Below are positions 8,536 to 17,196 of a stretch of 64,000 nt of DNA, piece by piece. This stretch comes from Janthinobacterium sp. B9-8. GTDB taxonomy: Bacteria > Pseudomonadota > Gammaproteobacteria > Burkholderiales > Chitinibacteraceae. The stretch is from NCBI RefSeq assembly GCF_000969645.2, contig NZ_CP014222.1, positions 1,178,001-1,242,000 on the forward strand, written 5' to 3'. The stretch's first letter is position 1; each line of letters starts with the position of its first letter. Below the pieces are notes generated by a model that ran no database searches, was not told the DNA's origin, and saw nothing but the letters and a program-made list of their open reading frames with translations. Both the position numbers and the translations under genes were made by a program.

Positions 8536-8600
8536 TGCTTTTCTCCGTGAAACTCCGTGTTCTCCGTGTTCTCCGTGGTTAAAGGTTTGGGTTCTTTTGT
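8536..8600. repeat. TCTGTG/CCGTG dispersed repeat
   Basis: The tract contains CTCCGTGAAACTCCGTG followed by two further CTCCGTG units and GGTTAAAGGTTTGGGTT. The same pattern recurs at 6.45, 14.8, 33.2, 48.3, 49.4 and 63.0 kb, always between genes. Confidence 0.7.
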
Positions 8601-8610
8601 GTAGCTTCCG

Positions 8611-9570
8611 TTATTCATTTTCTGCTTTGTTTTTTCTTAAATTCAACCACGCCCCCATGCTTTGATAAGCATGCTGGCATTCTTCTTTGATTAAATTTTC
8701 CAAGTTTAAAAAAGCATGGGGTAAATCAGCAAAGTGCAAATGATCCGATGCCACGCCTGCTTTTTTTAGCCTTGCTAAATAGGCAATCCCTTCGTCTCTG
8801 AGCGGGCAGAATTCTGCACTAATCACAAGGGTGGGGGGCAACTTGGCGCTGAATTCTGCAAAGAGTGGCGAGGCTGCTTTCCTGTCTTCATTATACTGAA
8901 AGTAGTTATTAAAGTACCAAGTCACTTTTTCTTTGCTTAATAAATAGCCGGTGCCATTTTCGTTTAGCGATGGGGCGCTCAGTGTGTAATCCAGGCTGGG
9001 ATAAACTAATACCTGAGCGTGGATATCCAAAGCAGGGTCAAATTGCGCGATGCTGGCCACGGTGGCAGAAAGCGCGCCACCTGCCGAATCGCCACCAATA
9101 GAAAGCTGTCGCTGGTATTGCAATTGACGCTGATCTAAAACAGACCAGATGTTTTTTACTACGTGGTAAGCGTCTTCTGTTCCCGCGGGGTAGGGGCATT
9201 CGGGGGCTAGCCGGTAATCTACAGATACCACGATATGTTGTGCAGCAGTGGCGATCTTGCGGCAAATGGCATCATAAACGGTGATGCTGCCAGCCATATG
9301 GCCGCCACCATGAAAATAAACCAATACAGGCAGGGCTTTGTCTGGCTGGGGGTGATAAATCCTTACCGGCACTTTATATCGGGAAGAGGGCACCAGATCA
9401 TCTTGCACCCAGGTCATTGTGGGGATATCTGTTACAAACACCGCCGTTAAATAAGCCAGCCCCTCGCGAATATTGGTGCAAGTGGGCTTGTAACCATTGG
9501 CTTGCATGATTTCCACCTGCTGATTAAAGCCAGTAAGCCAAGGGCTGATTTTAGGGCTGAGCTGTCGCAT
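8611..9570 (-). CDS. Alpha/beta-hydrolase esterase, hormone-sensitive lipase family
   Basis: This 319-residue protein has the HSL (family IV) esterase signature: oxyanion-hole motif YFHGGGH at about 104-110 and nucleophile elbow GGDSAGG at about 160-166. A C-terminal Asp region (EFCPLRDEG) and catalytic His (LPHAF) complete the triad. No signal peptide, so cytoplasmic. Such enzymes hydrolyse short-chain acyl esters. It lies 48 bp after the stop of the 3-hydroxybutyrate dehydrogenase gene on the same strand and probably closes that operon. It might act on intracellular 3-hydroxybutyrate oligomers or other short esters; this is inference from position only. Confidence 0.85.
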   Translation of the reverse strand: MRQLSPKISPWLTGFNQQVEIMQANGYKPTCTNIREGLAYLTAVFVTDIPTMTWVQDDLVPSSRYKVPVRIYHPQPDKALPVLVYFHGGGHMAGSITVYDAICRKIATAAQHIVVSVDYRLAPECPYPAGTEDAYHVVKNIWSVLDQRQLQYQRQLSIGGDSAGGALSATVASIAQFDPALDIHAQVLVYPSLDYTLSAPSLNENGTGYLLSKEKVTWYFNNYFQYNEDRKAASPLFAEFSAKLPPTLVISAEFCPLRDEGIAYLARLKKAGVASDHLHFADLPHAFLNLENLIKEECQHAYQSMGAWLNLRKNKAENE

Positions 9571-9618
9571 TGCTGATTCCTGTGAAATTAAAGCTGAATA
9601 GAGGATGCTGTGGGTTTC

Positions 9619-10398
9619 TTATTGTGCAATCCAGCCGCCGTCAATATTCCATGCGGCTCCGCGTACTTCTTGTGCGGCATCGCTGCATAAAAACAGCAGT
9701 AAGGCGCCAATTTGCTCTGGCGTAACAAAAACGCCCGAGGGTTGTTTCTCTAGTAAAAGCTGAGATTGGGCTTCGGCAAGGCTGATGCCCTGTTGTTGTG
9801 CTTTATTAGCAATTTGCTGCTCTACTAGGGGGGTGAGCACCCAGCCGGGGCAAATGGCATTGCAGGTGATGCCGGTTTGGGCCAGCTCTAAAGCCACGCC
9901 TTTGGTTAGCCCTATCATGCCGTGTTTGGCCGCCACATACGCCGATTTATTTGTGGATGCCACTAAGCCATGTACGGAAACAATATTAATAATGCGGCCC
10001 CAGTTTTTCTTTTTCATGGCGGGCACAGCAAGGCGGGGGGTGTGAAATCCTGCGGATAAATTAAGCGCAAGAATACTGTTCCAGCGCTCCACCGAGAAAT
10101 CTTCTACTGGCGCTAAATGCTGAATGCCTGCGTTATTTACTAAAATATCAATGCTGCCAAATTCTTTTTCTGCATAGCGCATTAAGTCGGTAATTTGCTC
10201 GGGCTGGCTTAAATCTGCACCGTGATAAGCCACCTTGCCACCCGCCCGCTCAACTAGCTGCCTTGCCGCTAAAACATCGCCAAAGCCGTTCAGTACCACA
10301 TTTGCGCCCGCATCAGAGAGCGCACGGGCAATGCCCAGCCCAATGCCGCTGGTGGAGCCGGTAATTAAGGCGCTTTTTCCTGATAAGGTTTTAATCAT
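9619..10398 (-). CDS. bdhA: D-3-hydroxybutyrate dehydrogenase (SDR family)
   Basis: This classical short-chain dehydrogenase/reductase is about 259 residues. It shows the nucleotide-binding TGSTSGIGLGIA, NNAG (LVNNAGIQHLAP), catalytic Ser in NIVSVHG, Tyr-x3-Lys in SAYVAAKHG and PGWVLTPLV. The IQHLAPVE and VHGLVAS segments are typical of bacterial D-3-hydroxybutyrate dehydrogenases, which oxidise 3HB to acetoacetate with NAD. The second ATG (10398) is preferred because AAGGA lies at proper spacing; 10404 is the alternative. It follows the 3HB-oligomer hydrolase gene by about 50 bp, which supports the substrate assignment. Confidence 0.9.
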   Translation of the reverse strand: MIKTLSGKSALITGSTSGIGLGIARALSDAGANVVLNGFGDVLAARQLVERAGGKVAYHGADLSQPEQITDLMRYAEKEFGSIDILVNNAGIQHLAPVEDFSVERWNSILALNLSAGFHTPRLAVPAMKKKNWGRIINIVSVHGLVASTNKSAYVAAKHGMIGLTKGVALELAQTGITCNAICPGWVLTPLVEQQIANKAQQQGISLAEAQSQLLLEKQPSGVFVTPEQIGALLLFLCSDAAQEVRGAAWNIDGGWIAQ

Positions 10399-10448
10399 CG
10401 CCATTTCCTTGTGTTGTTTGGTGAGCGATCAGCCCGCCCGTGGTATGG

Positions 10449-12548
10449 CTATTGAGCAATAGAAAGTGTGGTATTGCTAAAACGAATCGCATCGCTGGCG
10501 GGCACTGCGGCAAAAGCAGGCAGGGCGCTGGCGTTTAGATTATCGGTAGCGGAGGTGCGTGGCGTGGTGCGTACCACTTGGCTATCGGGCAGTGCCGTGC
10601 CGTTGTTAAGGTGCGCCCACATTGCATCCAGCGCGCGGCCAGCGTAAACATGCAGCGGAATAAAGCGCGTTGGAAAGCCGCTTAACGCAAGGAATGCATC
10701 AAAGTGCTGGCCGTTAGTCACTTCGATATAGCGCAGCTTAGAGCCACTTCCTTCTTGTGCTTGGTTGAGCGCGTAATAGGCGCGGGCGGCGTGGTTTACG
10801 GGGATCAGTGCGTCAGAGCGCCCCGCCACAATAATGGCGGGTTTGCCATTGAGCCGCGCATTGCGCTGCGCTTCTTTTATGCCGATGGCCACGCGATCGG
10901 CCTGCAATTTTTCATTGCCGGTGAGCGTTGCGCCTGTGAGTGGATTAAGCCCCGTGGCAAGTTTGCGTAGGCAAATTGCCCCATCTAGATTGTAATCGGC
11001 GGTATTAGTCGAGGCCGAAATCGACATGGCATCGGCTTTAGCCCCGCCCACGGATAAATTATTGACGATGGATATGCCCGATGTAGGCGGCACGCCGTTG
11101 CCACTGCCAAAAACACCCGCCAGATTGTTACCGATAGGGGCAATCACATCACCCGTGGTGTTGGTGAAGGCGTAGCTATAGCCGCAGATATTGTCTTTGA
11201 CTGAAAATCTGCCATAGGCGTTAACGTAAGCAAGTGCTACACCCAGCGTGGCATTTAATCCGTAATGGCTGGCGTGTAAAGCATCGCTCTCAACGAGCCA
11301 GCCCGCAGAAATCAGCTTGTTATAGGCTTCGTTGGCTTGCGCTTCGAGCGTGCTGCCACTTAAAAATCCTTTGGCCGCCAGCGATGCGCAACGTGCGCTG
11401 CCAAGTAGCGGTGAAACCGCTGTGCCAAAAGCTGAGTTTGCCCCACTTAAACGTGCTGATTGCACCGCGCAGGGCTGGTAGAGATTAGCAAGGGTGAAGT
11501 AATCGATCAGTGGCGAGCCTATGGCGGGCATTAGATTGCCACCTTGCAGAATGCTTAAGCCAACTACAGAGGCGGGTTGTACCTGTGGCTCGCTGACGGC
11601 CACGCCATCGATCAGTCCTCTTGTATCTTGCTCGGCGGCGGCTAGTGCAGCCCCTCCGCCGTTGGATGCACTTGCAGCAATCACCGTGACGGTGGCAGGG
11701 GTGGCGTAATCGGCTTTACGAAGACCGACCTGAGCACTGGCGTATTTTTCGTTCAGCAACCAGAAAGCAAATTCCACAGCGCGTAAAGTGTCTCTGCCCC
11801 AGTCTTTTTCAGGATTTTGTTGCGAGTGGGCGTGTTTTGATGCGATGCGATTAGGGAATTGCGCATTAAAATCGGCAAGCTCGCTGCCCGATAAGCCCGC
11901 ATCAAAATTGCCCCCGCCAAAGCTGCGATTGGCGCGCGTGCCGTCGATTAGATTAACCGTATCACTGCTTAAATCATGAATGCCCGTGCCGCTGCCCTTA
12001 TCGGCATAAGCCACCGCGCAGCCGTGTTTTAGCCCCCATTCGCCTGCCGCAGACACCGCGCCATAAACCCCGCGAGATCCGGATGAAGTGGCCGTCACCA
12101 CGCAAGGCTTGCTTTGATTAAAACTGGCAGGGATCTGCACCATTAGCGTGACGTTTTGCCTGCCCGTGCCATCATCCGCATAGGCGAGGTATTCCTCCCC
12201 GGCAATTTTCCCTTCGCCCAGCGTGTCGTTGCCGCTGATATCAATATTGGGGCCGTACAGCCTGCCGTAACCACCGCTGCTACTGATATCAACAAGAGCG
12301 CGATAATTATTATAAATAGCCGCGCGGCGTAGCTCGGTGGGTGTGGGTTTGGCTGGATCGGCGTGGGCAGGCAGGGCAAGTGCCAGGCCGCTTTTGCCTA
12401 AGCCCGCGGTGAGTAAATCATTGCTCACGCCATCCAGATTGTTCTGGCTAACATTACCTAGCCAGGCGGGGCGGGTATTGCTGCTGAAAATATCATTGCT
12501 ATTGCAGGCCGATAATAAAACGACCATGCCAGTCAGGAGTAATCGCAT
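10449..12548 (-). CDS. D-(-)-3-hydroxybutyrate oligomer hydrolase
   Basis: This 699-residue protein matches the 3HB-oligomer hydrolase family (PF10605-type), enzymes that cut water-soluble 3-hydroxybutyrate oligomers released from PHB into monomers. An N-terminal export signal ends in LLSAC, a possible lipobox, so it may be a surface or periplasmic lipoprotein. Family features visible are LWDs-poor N-terminal region with PTELRRAAIYNNYRALVD, the Gly-rich YGRLYGPNID, a TATSSGSRGVYGA segment, and the nucleophile region AASASNGGGAAL (Ser about 290). C-terminal PAIIVAGRSDALIPVNH and NGQHFDAFL supply the likely Asp and His. GAGG lies eight bases before the ATG. It heads the hydrolase-dehydrogenase-esterase run. 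Confidence 0.88.
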   Translation of the reverse strand: MRLLLTGMVVLLSACNSNDIFSSNTRPAWLGNVSQNNLDGVSNDLLTAGLGKSGLALALPAHADPAKPTPTELRRAAIYNNYRALVDISSSGGYGRLYGPNIDISGNDTLGEGKIAGEEYLAYADDGTGRQNVTLMVQIPASFNQSKPCVVTATSSGSRGVYGAVSAAGEWGLKHGCAVAYADKGSGTGIHDLSSDTVNLIDGTRANRSFGGGNFDAGLSGSELADFNAQFPNRIASKHAHSQQNPEKDWGRDTLRAVEFAFWLLNEKYASAQVGLRKADYATPATVTVIAASASNGGGAALAAAEQDTRGLIDGVAVSEPQVQPASVVGLSILQGGNLMPAIGSPLIDYFTLANLYQPCAVQSARLSGANSAFGTAVSPLLGSARCASLAAKGFLSGSTLEAQANEAYNKLISAGWLVESDALHASHYGLNATLGVALAYVNAYGRFSVKDNICGYSYAFTNTTGDVIAPIGNNLAGVFGSGNGVPPTSGISIVNNLSVGGAKADAMSISASTNTADYNLDGAICLRKLATGLNPLTGATLTGNEKLQADRVAIGIKEAQRNARLNGKPAIIVAGRSDALIPVNHAARAYYALNQAQEGSGSKLRYIEVTNGQHFDAFLALSGFPTRFIPLHVYAGRALDAMWAHLNNGTALPDSQVVRTTPRTSATDNLNASALPAFAAVPASDAIRFSNTTLSIAQ

Positions 12549-12552
12549 TTCC

Positions 12553-12783
12553 TACCTCTTTGCACGGGGCTTTTTAAAGTCCCCTTGAAGCCGCGACACG
12601 AGGAACAAGCGGGCGGGGTTTCTTTGATGCCTGTCTGAGCGAGCTTGCGAACGAGTTCCGCAGCCGCCGCTCGATTGTCCGCAGATGAGGGGCCTTTTTT
12701 GGCTTCGTTTCTTGGCCAAGCAAGCAAGAAAGGAAGGTCCAGCGGGACGCCCGCACCTAAATTAACGTGCCGAAGGCACTAAA
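12553..12783 (-). repeat. ~240-bp dispersed element D, copy 1
   Basis: Read on the minus strand, it begins AGTGCCTTCGGCACGTTAAT, a short hairpin, and ends GCTTCAAGGGGACTTTAAAA. The same ends, with a diverged middle, occur on the plus strand at 32857-33102. The centre can be translated as KKGPSSADNRAA..., but the second copy does not keep this frame, so it is treated as non-coding. It lies immediately upstream of the oligomer-hydrolase gene. Confidence 0.65.
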
Positions 12784-12828
12784 AAGATATTTTTGACTTT
12801 GCTTAGCGCACTTAGGGGATCACTCATC

Positions 12829-13827
12829 CTACAAATCCCGTTTCAATCGATAAGCAATCTCACCCACGATGCCGCGCCTAAATGCCATGACGCAGACGAC
12901 AAACACCACGCCGATGGTGACGGTGACCCATGATCCAAACGAGGCGAGTTCGTGATGCAGCGTGCCCACCGTTACTGCACCCACTACCGGCCCAAGTAGT
13001 GTTCCCATGCCGCCCAGTAAGGTCATCAGTACCACTTCACCCGACATATGCCAGGACACATCGCTGAGCGAGGCGAGGCCAACGACTAGCGCTTTTGTTG
13101 CACCAGCAAGGCCCGCCAAGGCGGCAGAGAGTACGAAGGTGGCGAGTTTGTAGCGATTGACTTGATAGCCTAGAGAGAGCGCGCGTGGCTCGTTTTCTTT
13201 GATGGCTTTCAGTACCATGCCAAAGGGCGAATGCACGGTGCGCCAGATCAGCCAATAGCCACCAAAGGTAATGGCCAGCACAAAGAAATACAGTGCTAGC
13301 GGCAATTGTTGCTGGCCTACGCTGACGGTGCTGGATAAATCAATTAAGCCAAACAGATGGCCTTTAGGTATGCCCTGTAAGCCATCTTCGCCGCCGGTAA
13401 AAGGCATTTGCAAGCATAAGAAAAACACAATCTGCGCGAGCGCCAAGGTGACCATGGCAAAGTAAATGCCTTGGCGGCGAATGGCGATGCTACCAATAGC
13501 CAGCCCCATTAAGGCGGCGCCGAAAGTGGCGAATAAAATACCCAGCTCTGGGCTTAGCCCCCAGTTTTTAATGGCATGGCCGCATAGATAAGCCGCGCTG
13601 CCAAAAAATGCGGCGTGGCCAAAGCTGAGTAAGCCGCCAAAGCCCAAGAGTAAATTAAAGGCGCAGGCAAATAGCGCAAAACACATCAGCTCCATAGCAA
13701 AAATGGGGTAGACCACAAATGGGGCAATGGCGGCAAACACCAGTGCAGCAATCCACGGCGTGTAATTGGTTTTTTTCCTGAGCAGCGCAGCCGCAGGGGT
13801 GAGTTGAACAATCGGAGCGTTCATCAT
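12829..13827 (-). CDS. LIV-type ABC transporter permease (LivM family)
   Basis: This 332-residue inner-membrane permease has about nine to ten hydrophobic segments. It carries the LivM-family sequence FNLLLGFGGLLSFGHAAFFG near residues 57-76 and the EAA-type cytoplasmic loop KENEPRALSLGYQVNRYK near 235-252. It pairs with the LivH-type permease encoded just upstream (4-bp ATGA overlap). The family imports branched-chain amino acids, amides, urea and also small carboxylates. The flanking 3HB catabolic genes suggest a carboxylate substrate here, an inference from context. Confidence 0.9.
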   Translation of the reverse strand: MMNAPIVQLTPAAALLRKKTNYTPWIAALVFAAIAPFVVYPIFAMELMCFALFACAFNLLLGFGGLLSFGHAAFFGSAAYLCGHAIKNWGLSPELGILFATFGAALMGLAIGSIAIRRQGIYFAMVTLALAQIVFFLCLQMPFTGGEDGLQGIPKGHLFGLIDLSSTVSVGQQQLPLALYFFVLAITFGGYWLIWRTVHSPFGMVLKAIKENEPRALSLGYQVNRYKLATFVLSAALAGLAGATKALVVGLASLSDVSWHMSGEVVLMTLLGGMGTLLGPVVGAVTVGTLHHELASFGSWVTVTIGVVFVVCVMAFRRGIVGEIAYRLKRDL

Positions 13828-14729
13828 GCTTCCTTACCAAAGAGGCCAGACGGGCGCCAGAGTAAGACCAGAGCCATTACGATAAAGATGACGGTGTTTG
13901 CCAGTGGCGGGTAAAACACTTTCACCAAGCCTTCTAAAAGCCCTAGCGCAATGCCCGTTACAATCGCCCCCATAATTGAGCCCATGCCGCCAATTACCAC
14001 TACGGCGAACACGATAATGATTAAGTCAGAGCCCATCTTGGGGCTGACTGAATAAATAGGTGCAGCCACCACTCCTGCCAGCCCGGCCAAAGCCACACCA
14101 AGGAAATAAGTCAGCGTGCGCAAAGACGGCACATCAATGCCAAAGGCGCGGGTGACATCGGGGTTTTCTGTGCCTGCCCGTAGATGCGAGCCTAGCTTGG
14201 TTTTTTCGATTAAATACCAAACAGCAAAGCAAACCGAAAGCGATAGCACAATTGAGAATAGCCGGTACTTAGGAAACACCATAAAGCCCAGATTGACCGC
14301 GCCTTCGAGAATTTCTGGCTTGGCGTTGTAAGGCTCACCGGCCACATTAAAGTAATTGGTTAGTACGCCTTCAAAAATCAGCGCCAGCCCAAAAGTGAGT
14401 AGCAGGCCATAAAGATGATCAACTTTATAAAGACGGCTGAGCATGGTTTTTTCGATAAATACGCCGAGCAAACCCACCACAATTGGTCCGACAATCAGCG
14501 CCGCCCAGAATGACATTCGGATGCTTTCATCGCCCAAGATTCGCCCTAGCTGGTCGTAGCCCAACAGCGCCACAAAAGCGCCCAGCATATAAAAAGCGCC
14601 GTGAGCAAAGTTGACCACATTGAGCATGCCAAAAATCACGGCAAGGCCAAGGCTGAGTAAGGCATAAAAAGCACCATTGTTTAAGCCGAGTAAGGCTTGC
14701 GACAAGATGGCTTGCAAGGGAATGTCCAT
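13824..14729 (-). CDS. LIV-type ABC transporter permease (LivH family)
   Basis: This is a 301-residue inner-membrane permease of the LivH family, with about eight transmembrane helices. It opens with the family's LLGLNNGAFYALLSLGLAVI and FGMLNVVNFAHGAFYMLGA. The cytoplasmic coupling loop RAGTENPDVTRAFGIDV is at about residues 183-199. Its stop overlaps the start of the LivM-type gene by 4 bp, so the two permeases are translationally coupled. A long inverted repeat separates it from the binding-protein gene upstream. Confidence 0.9.
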   Translation of the reverse strand: MDIPLQAILSQALLGLNNGAFYALLSLGLAVIFGMLNVVNFAHGAFYMLGAFVALLGYDQLGRILGDESIRMSFWAALIVGPIVVGLLGVFIEKTMLSRLYKVDHLYGLLLTFGLALIFEGVLTNYFNVAGEPYNAKPEILEGAVNLGFMVFPKYRLFSIVLSLSVCFAVWYLIEKTKLGSHLRAGTENPDVTRAFGIDVPSLRTLTYFLGVALAGLAGVVAAPIYSVSPKMGSDLIIIVFAVVVIGGMGSIMGAIVTGIALGLLEGLVKVFYPPLANTVIFIVMALVLLWRPSGLFGKEA

Positions 14730-14789
14730 TTAAACCTCGATGCGATTTTTGATCTGTGAGCTGATAAAAAATGCGGGGCTAGACCTTAA

Positions 14790-14904
14790 ACCACAGAGGG
14801 CACAGAGAACACAGAGGTTCACAGAGAAAAGCAGGACTAATGAGTCGAGCGCTTGGGTGTTCTCTGTGTAGCTCTGTGCCCCTCTGTGTTCTCTGTGGTT
14901 CAAG
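14790..14904. repeat. TCTGTG repeat pair forming a long inverted repeat
   Basis: ACCACAGAGGGCACAGAGAA (from 14793) is mirrored by TTCTCTGTG/GTGCCCCTCTGTG/TTCTCTGTGGTTC units at 14859-14904. They form a long stem with a ~25-base loop between the binding-protein and permease genes of one transcript. Such a structure could attenuate transcription or protect upstream mRNA, giving high binding-protein and low permease yield. Confidence 0.7.
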
Positions 14905-14921
14905 ATTTAGCTAACTTACCG

Positions 14922-16121
14922 TTATTTCTTAATCAAAGGGCATTCGCTGGCAGATAGCGGCTTGAAGGCCACGTCACCTGGGATGGTGGCAACGAGTTTG
15001 AGCTGGTCCCATGCGCCTTTGGATTCGCTCGGTTTAAGCACTTCTACCAGATACATATCGTGCACCATGCGGCCGTCTTCGCGGATGACGCCGTTTTTAG
15101 CGAAGAAGTCATTCACCTTGGTTTCACGCATTTTTTTCATTACGGTATCGGCGTCATCGGTGCCTGTGGCTTTGATGGCGTTTAGATAATGCAGGGTGCT
15201 GGAGTAAACACCAGCGTGATCCATCGTTGGCATAAAGCCTGCCTTGGCAAAGAATTTCTTACCAAAGGCTTCCATTTCAGGGCTCAATTCCCATGAATAG
15301 GCCGTGGTAAATTTCATGCCTTGCGCGGCATTCAGGCCTAGCGCTTTAACATCGCTATCAAACACCAACAGCCCTGCGATGGTTTGCTTTAGGCCAAATT
15401 CTTTGGCTTGCTTCACCGCATTAACAAAATCGGCACCCGCATTGGCAAGGCCAACCACCTTGGCTTTGGAGTCTTGTGCTTGCAGCAGATAAGAGGAGAA
15501 ATCGGTAGAGGAGAGTGGATGTTTGACCGTGCCAAGTACCTTGCCACCCGTGGCCGCCACAATCTTGCTGGCGTCGCCTTGCAGTGCTGCACCGAAGGCG
15601 TAGTCAGCTTGCAGGAAGTACCAGCTATCTAAACCTTGCTTCATCAGCGCGGTGGCGGTGCCCTTAGCCAGCGCATAGGTGTCATAAGCGTAATGGATGC
15701 CGTAAGGGCTGCATTCCTTGCCGGTCAGCGCGGTAGAGCCTGCGCCGTTGTTAATGGTAATGCGTTTTTTCTCTGCTCCTAGTTTTTGTACCGCAATGCC
15801 AACGCCAGAATTCAGCAGGTCATTCACCATATCCACGCCTTGGGTATCAAACCACTCGCGTGCCTTGCCTACGCCAATGTCGGCTTTGTTCTGGTGATCT
15901 GCGCTTACCAGTTCGATTGGTTTATCTAGCACTTTGCCACCAAAATCGTTAATTGCCATTTGCGCCGCAATCACCGAGCCTTTTCCGCCCACACTGGCAT
16001 AAACGCCCGACATATCCGTCAAAATGCCGATCTTGACCATGTCGCCGGATAAAGGGCCAGCAAAAGAAGTGGCAGGCAAGGCAAGCGCTAAAGCAAGAAC
16101 AAGAGGTTTACAGCTTTGCAT
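14922..16121 (-). CDS. LIV-type ABC transporter substrate-binding protein
   Basis: This periplasmic binding protein of type 1 (LivJ/LivK-like, Peripla_BP_6) has 399 residues. The start at 16121 is chosen because GGAGA precedes it and it yields the signal peptide MQSCKPLVLALALALPATSFAG. The mature protein starts with the family hallmark MVKIGILTDMSGVYASVGG. It keeps the two-lobed Peripla_BP pattern up to GRMVHDMYLVEVLKPSESKG. The subgroup resembles binding proteins for carboxylates and amides as much as those for leucine. It delivers substrate to the two permeases downstream. The frame remains open upstream to 16397, but that part crosses dispersed repeats. Confidence 0.9.
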   Translation of the reverse strand: MQSCKPLVLALALALPATSFAGPLSGDMVKIGILTDMSGVYASVGGKGSVIAAQMAINDFGGKVLDKPIELVSADHQNKADIGVGKAREWFDTQGVDMVNDLLNSGVGIAVQKLGAEKKRITINNGAGSTALTGKECSPYGIHYAYDTYALAKGTATALMKQGLDSWYFLQADYAFGAALQGDASKIVAATGGKVLGTVKHPLSSTDFSSYLLQAQDSKAKVVGLANAGADFVNAVKQAKEFGLKQTIAGLLVFDSDVKALGLNAAQGMKFTTAYSWELSPEMEAFGKKFFAKAGFMPTMDHAGVYSSTLHYLNAIKATGTDDADTVMKKMRETKVNDFFAKNGVIREDGRMVHDMYLVEVLKPSESKGAWDQLKLVATIPGDVAFKPLSASECPLIKK

Positions 16122-16197
16122 GGGTGTATCTCCGTTTGGGGTAGATCTTGCGGGGACTGCGGGAAGTTTGTGTTTTTTTCTAATCATCAAAATGGTT

Positions 16198-16420
16198 GTC
16201 GTAGGGGGGTGAAACTTGCGAACGATGTTGAATAAATACGCGGGTTTCACTCGCCCTACAGCATGTCGTTGGCGTAAGTGTGCACAAATCCCAAGATGAT
16301 GATTCAGCAAAGCTTTCGCGGCTAAAGCCGCTCCTATGAAAAGCATTTGTAGGGTGTACAACGACGCAGTCGTTGCGCACCAAGGGCCGGTGCGCAAGAA
16401 GAACGACTTGCACGCCCTAT
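16198..16420. repeat. Cluster of dispersed hairpin repeats
   Basis: Three units lie in tandem between the ATPase and binding-protein genes. GTAGGGGGGTGAAACTTGCG to GGTTTCACTCGCCCTACA is at 16200-16260. A TTCGCGGCTAAAGCCGCTCC unit is at about 16315-16334. GTAGGGTGTACAACGACGC to GACTTGCACGCCCTATG is at about 16351-16421. All have relatives elsewhere in the window. Confidence 0.65.
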
Positions 16421-16473
16421 GAAAAATCGATTGTTTTAACTTGATGCCTATTGGGTGAAATCCACCCTATAAC

Positions 16474-17196
16474 TCAAACCCCAAGATAATGATTTAGCCT
16501 GCCAGCGCTGGCGGATAGCTCATCTGCGCTGACTGAATCTACTACCTGGCCGTGCTCAATCACGTAATGCCGATCGGCGATGCCTGCTGCAAAGTGAAAG
16601 TTTTGCTCGACCAGCACAATGGTGTAGCCGCGGGCTTTTAGCAGCTCTACCGTTTCGCCTAGTTTTTTCACAATCACAGGCGCCAAGCCTTCGGTGATTT
16701 CATCCAGCAGCAAGAGGCGTGCGCCGGTGCGTAAAATTCGCGCCATGGCCAGCATTTGTTGCTCGCCACCTGATAATCGTGTGCCTTGGCTTTTGCGGCG
16801 CTCCCACAGATTTGGGAATAGGGTGTAAATCTCTTCCAGACTCATGCCGTCGCTGCGCACTTTTGGTGGTAGGTTGAGGTTTTCTTCCACATTTAGGCTA
16901 GAAAAAATCGCCCGCTCTTCGGGGCACCAGCCCACGCCAAGGTGGGCTATTTTGTGCGTGGCCATGCGGATCACTTCGCGGCCATTGACCATGATCGATC
17001 CGGCGCGCTGGCCGGTTAGGCCCAGAATCGCTTTCAGCGTGGTGCTACGGCCTGCGCCATTTCTGCCGAGTAGGGTAATCAGCTCGCCACGGCGCACGCC
17101 AAAATCAATGCCGTGCAAAATATGTGATTCGCCGTAAAAAGCGTGTAAGCCACTCACGCGCAACATTTCACCGCTATGATCTTGGCTGTTAAGCAT
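16474..17196 (-). CDS. LIV-type ABC transporter ATP-binding protein (LivF family)
   Basis: This 240-residue ABC ATPase energises the importer at the inner membrane. Walker A reads LLGRNGAGRSTTLKAI, with arginine (CGT) where lysine is expected. The signature is RLSGGEQQMLAMARI, Walker B LLLLDEITEGLAP and the H-loop region VLVEQNFHFA, whose switch His is Asn-like as in LivF proteins. Its start overlaps the end of the LivG-type gene by 8 bp and AGGA lies seven bases before the ATG. Arg in Walker A is unusual but may be natural in this subgroup. Confidence 0.92.
   Translation of the reverse strand: MLNSQDHSGEMLRVSGLHAFYGESHILHGIDFGVRRGELITLLGRNGAGRSTTLKAILGLTGQRAGSIMVNGREVIRMATHKIAHLGVGWCPEERAIFSSLNVEENLNLPPKVRSDGMSLEEIYTLFPNLWERRKSQGTRLSGGEQQMLAMARILRTGARLLLLDEITEGLAPVIVKKLGETVELLKARGYTIVLVEQNFHFAAGIADRHYVIEHGQVVDSVSADELSASAGRLNHYLGV

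Noticed and set aside
12533..12756. Short open frames within element D
   Set aside because: The second copy of the element at 32.9 kb does not keep the frame and shares mainly DNA ends, so coding is not supported.
14790..14904. Repeated TCTGTG units as a CRISPR array
   Set aside because: Units are degenerate, irregular, in both orientations and without unique spacers; no cas genes are present.
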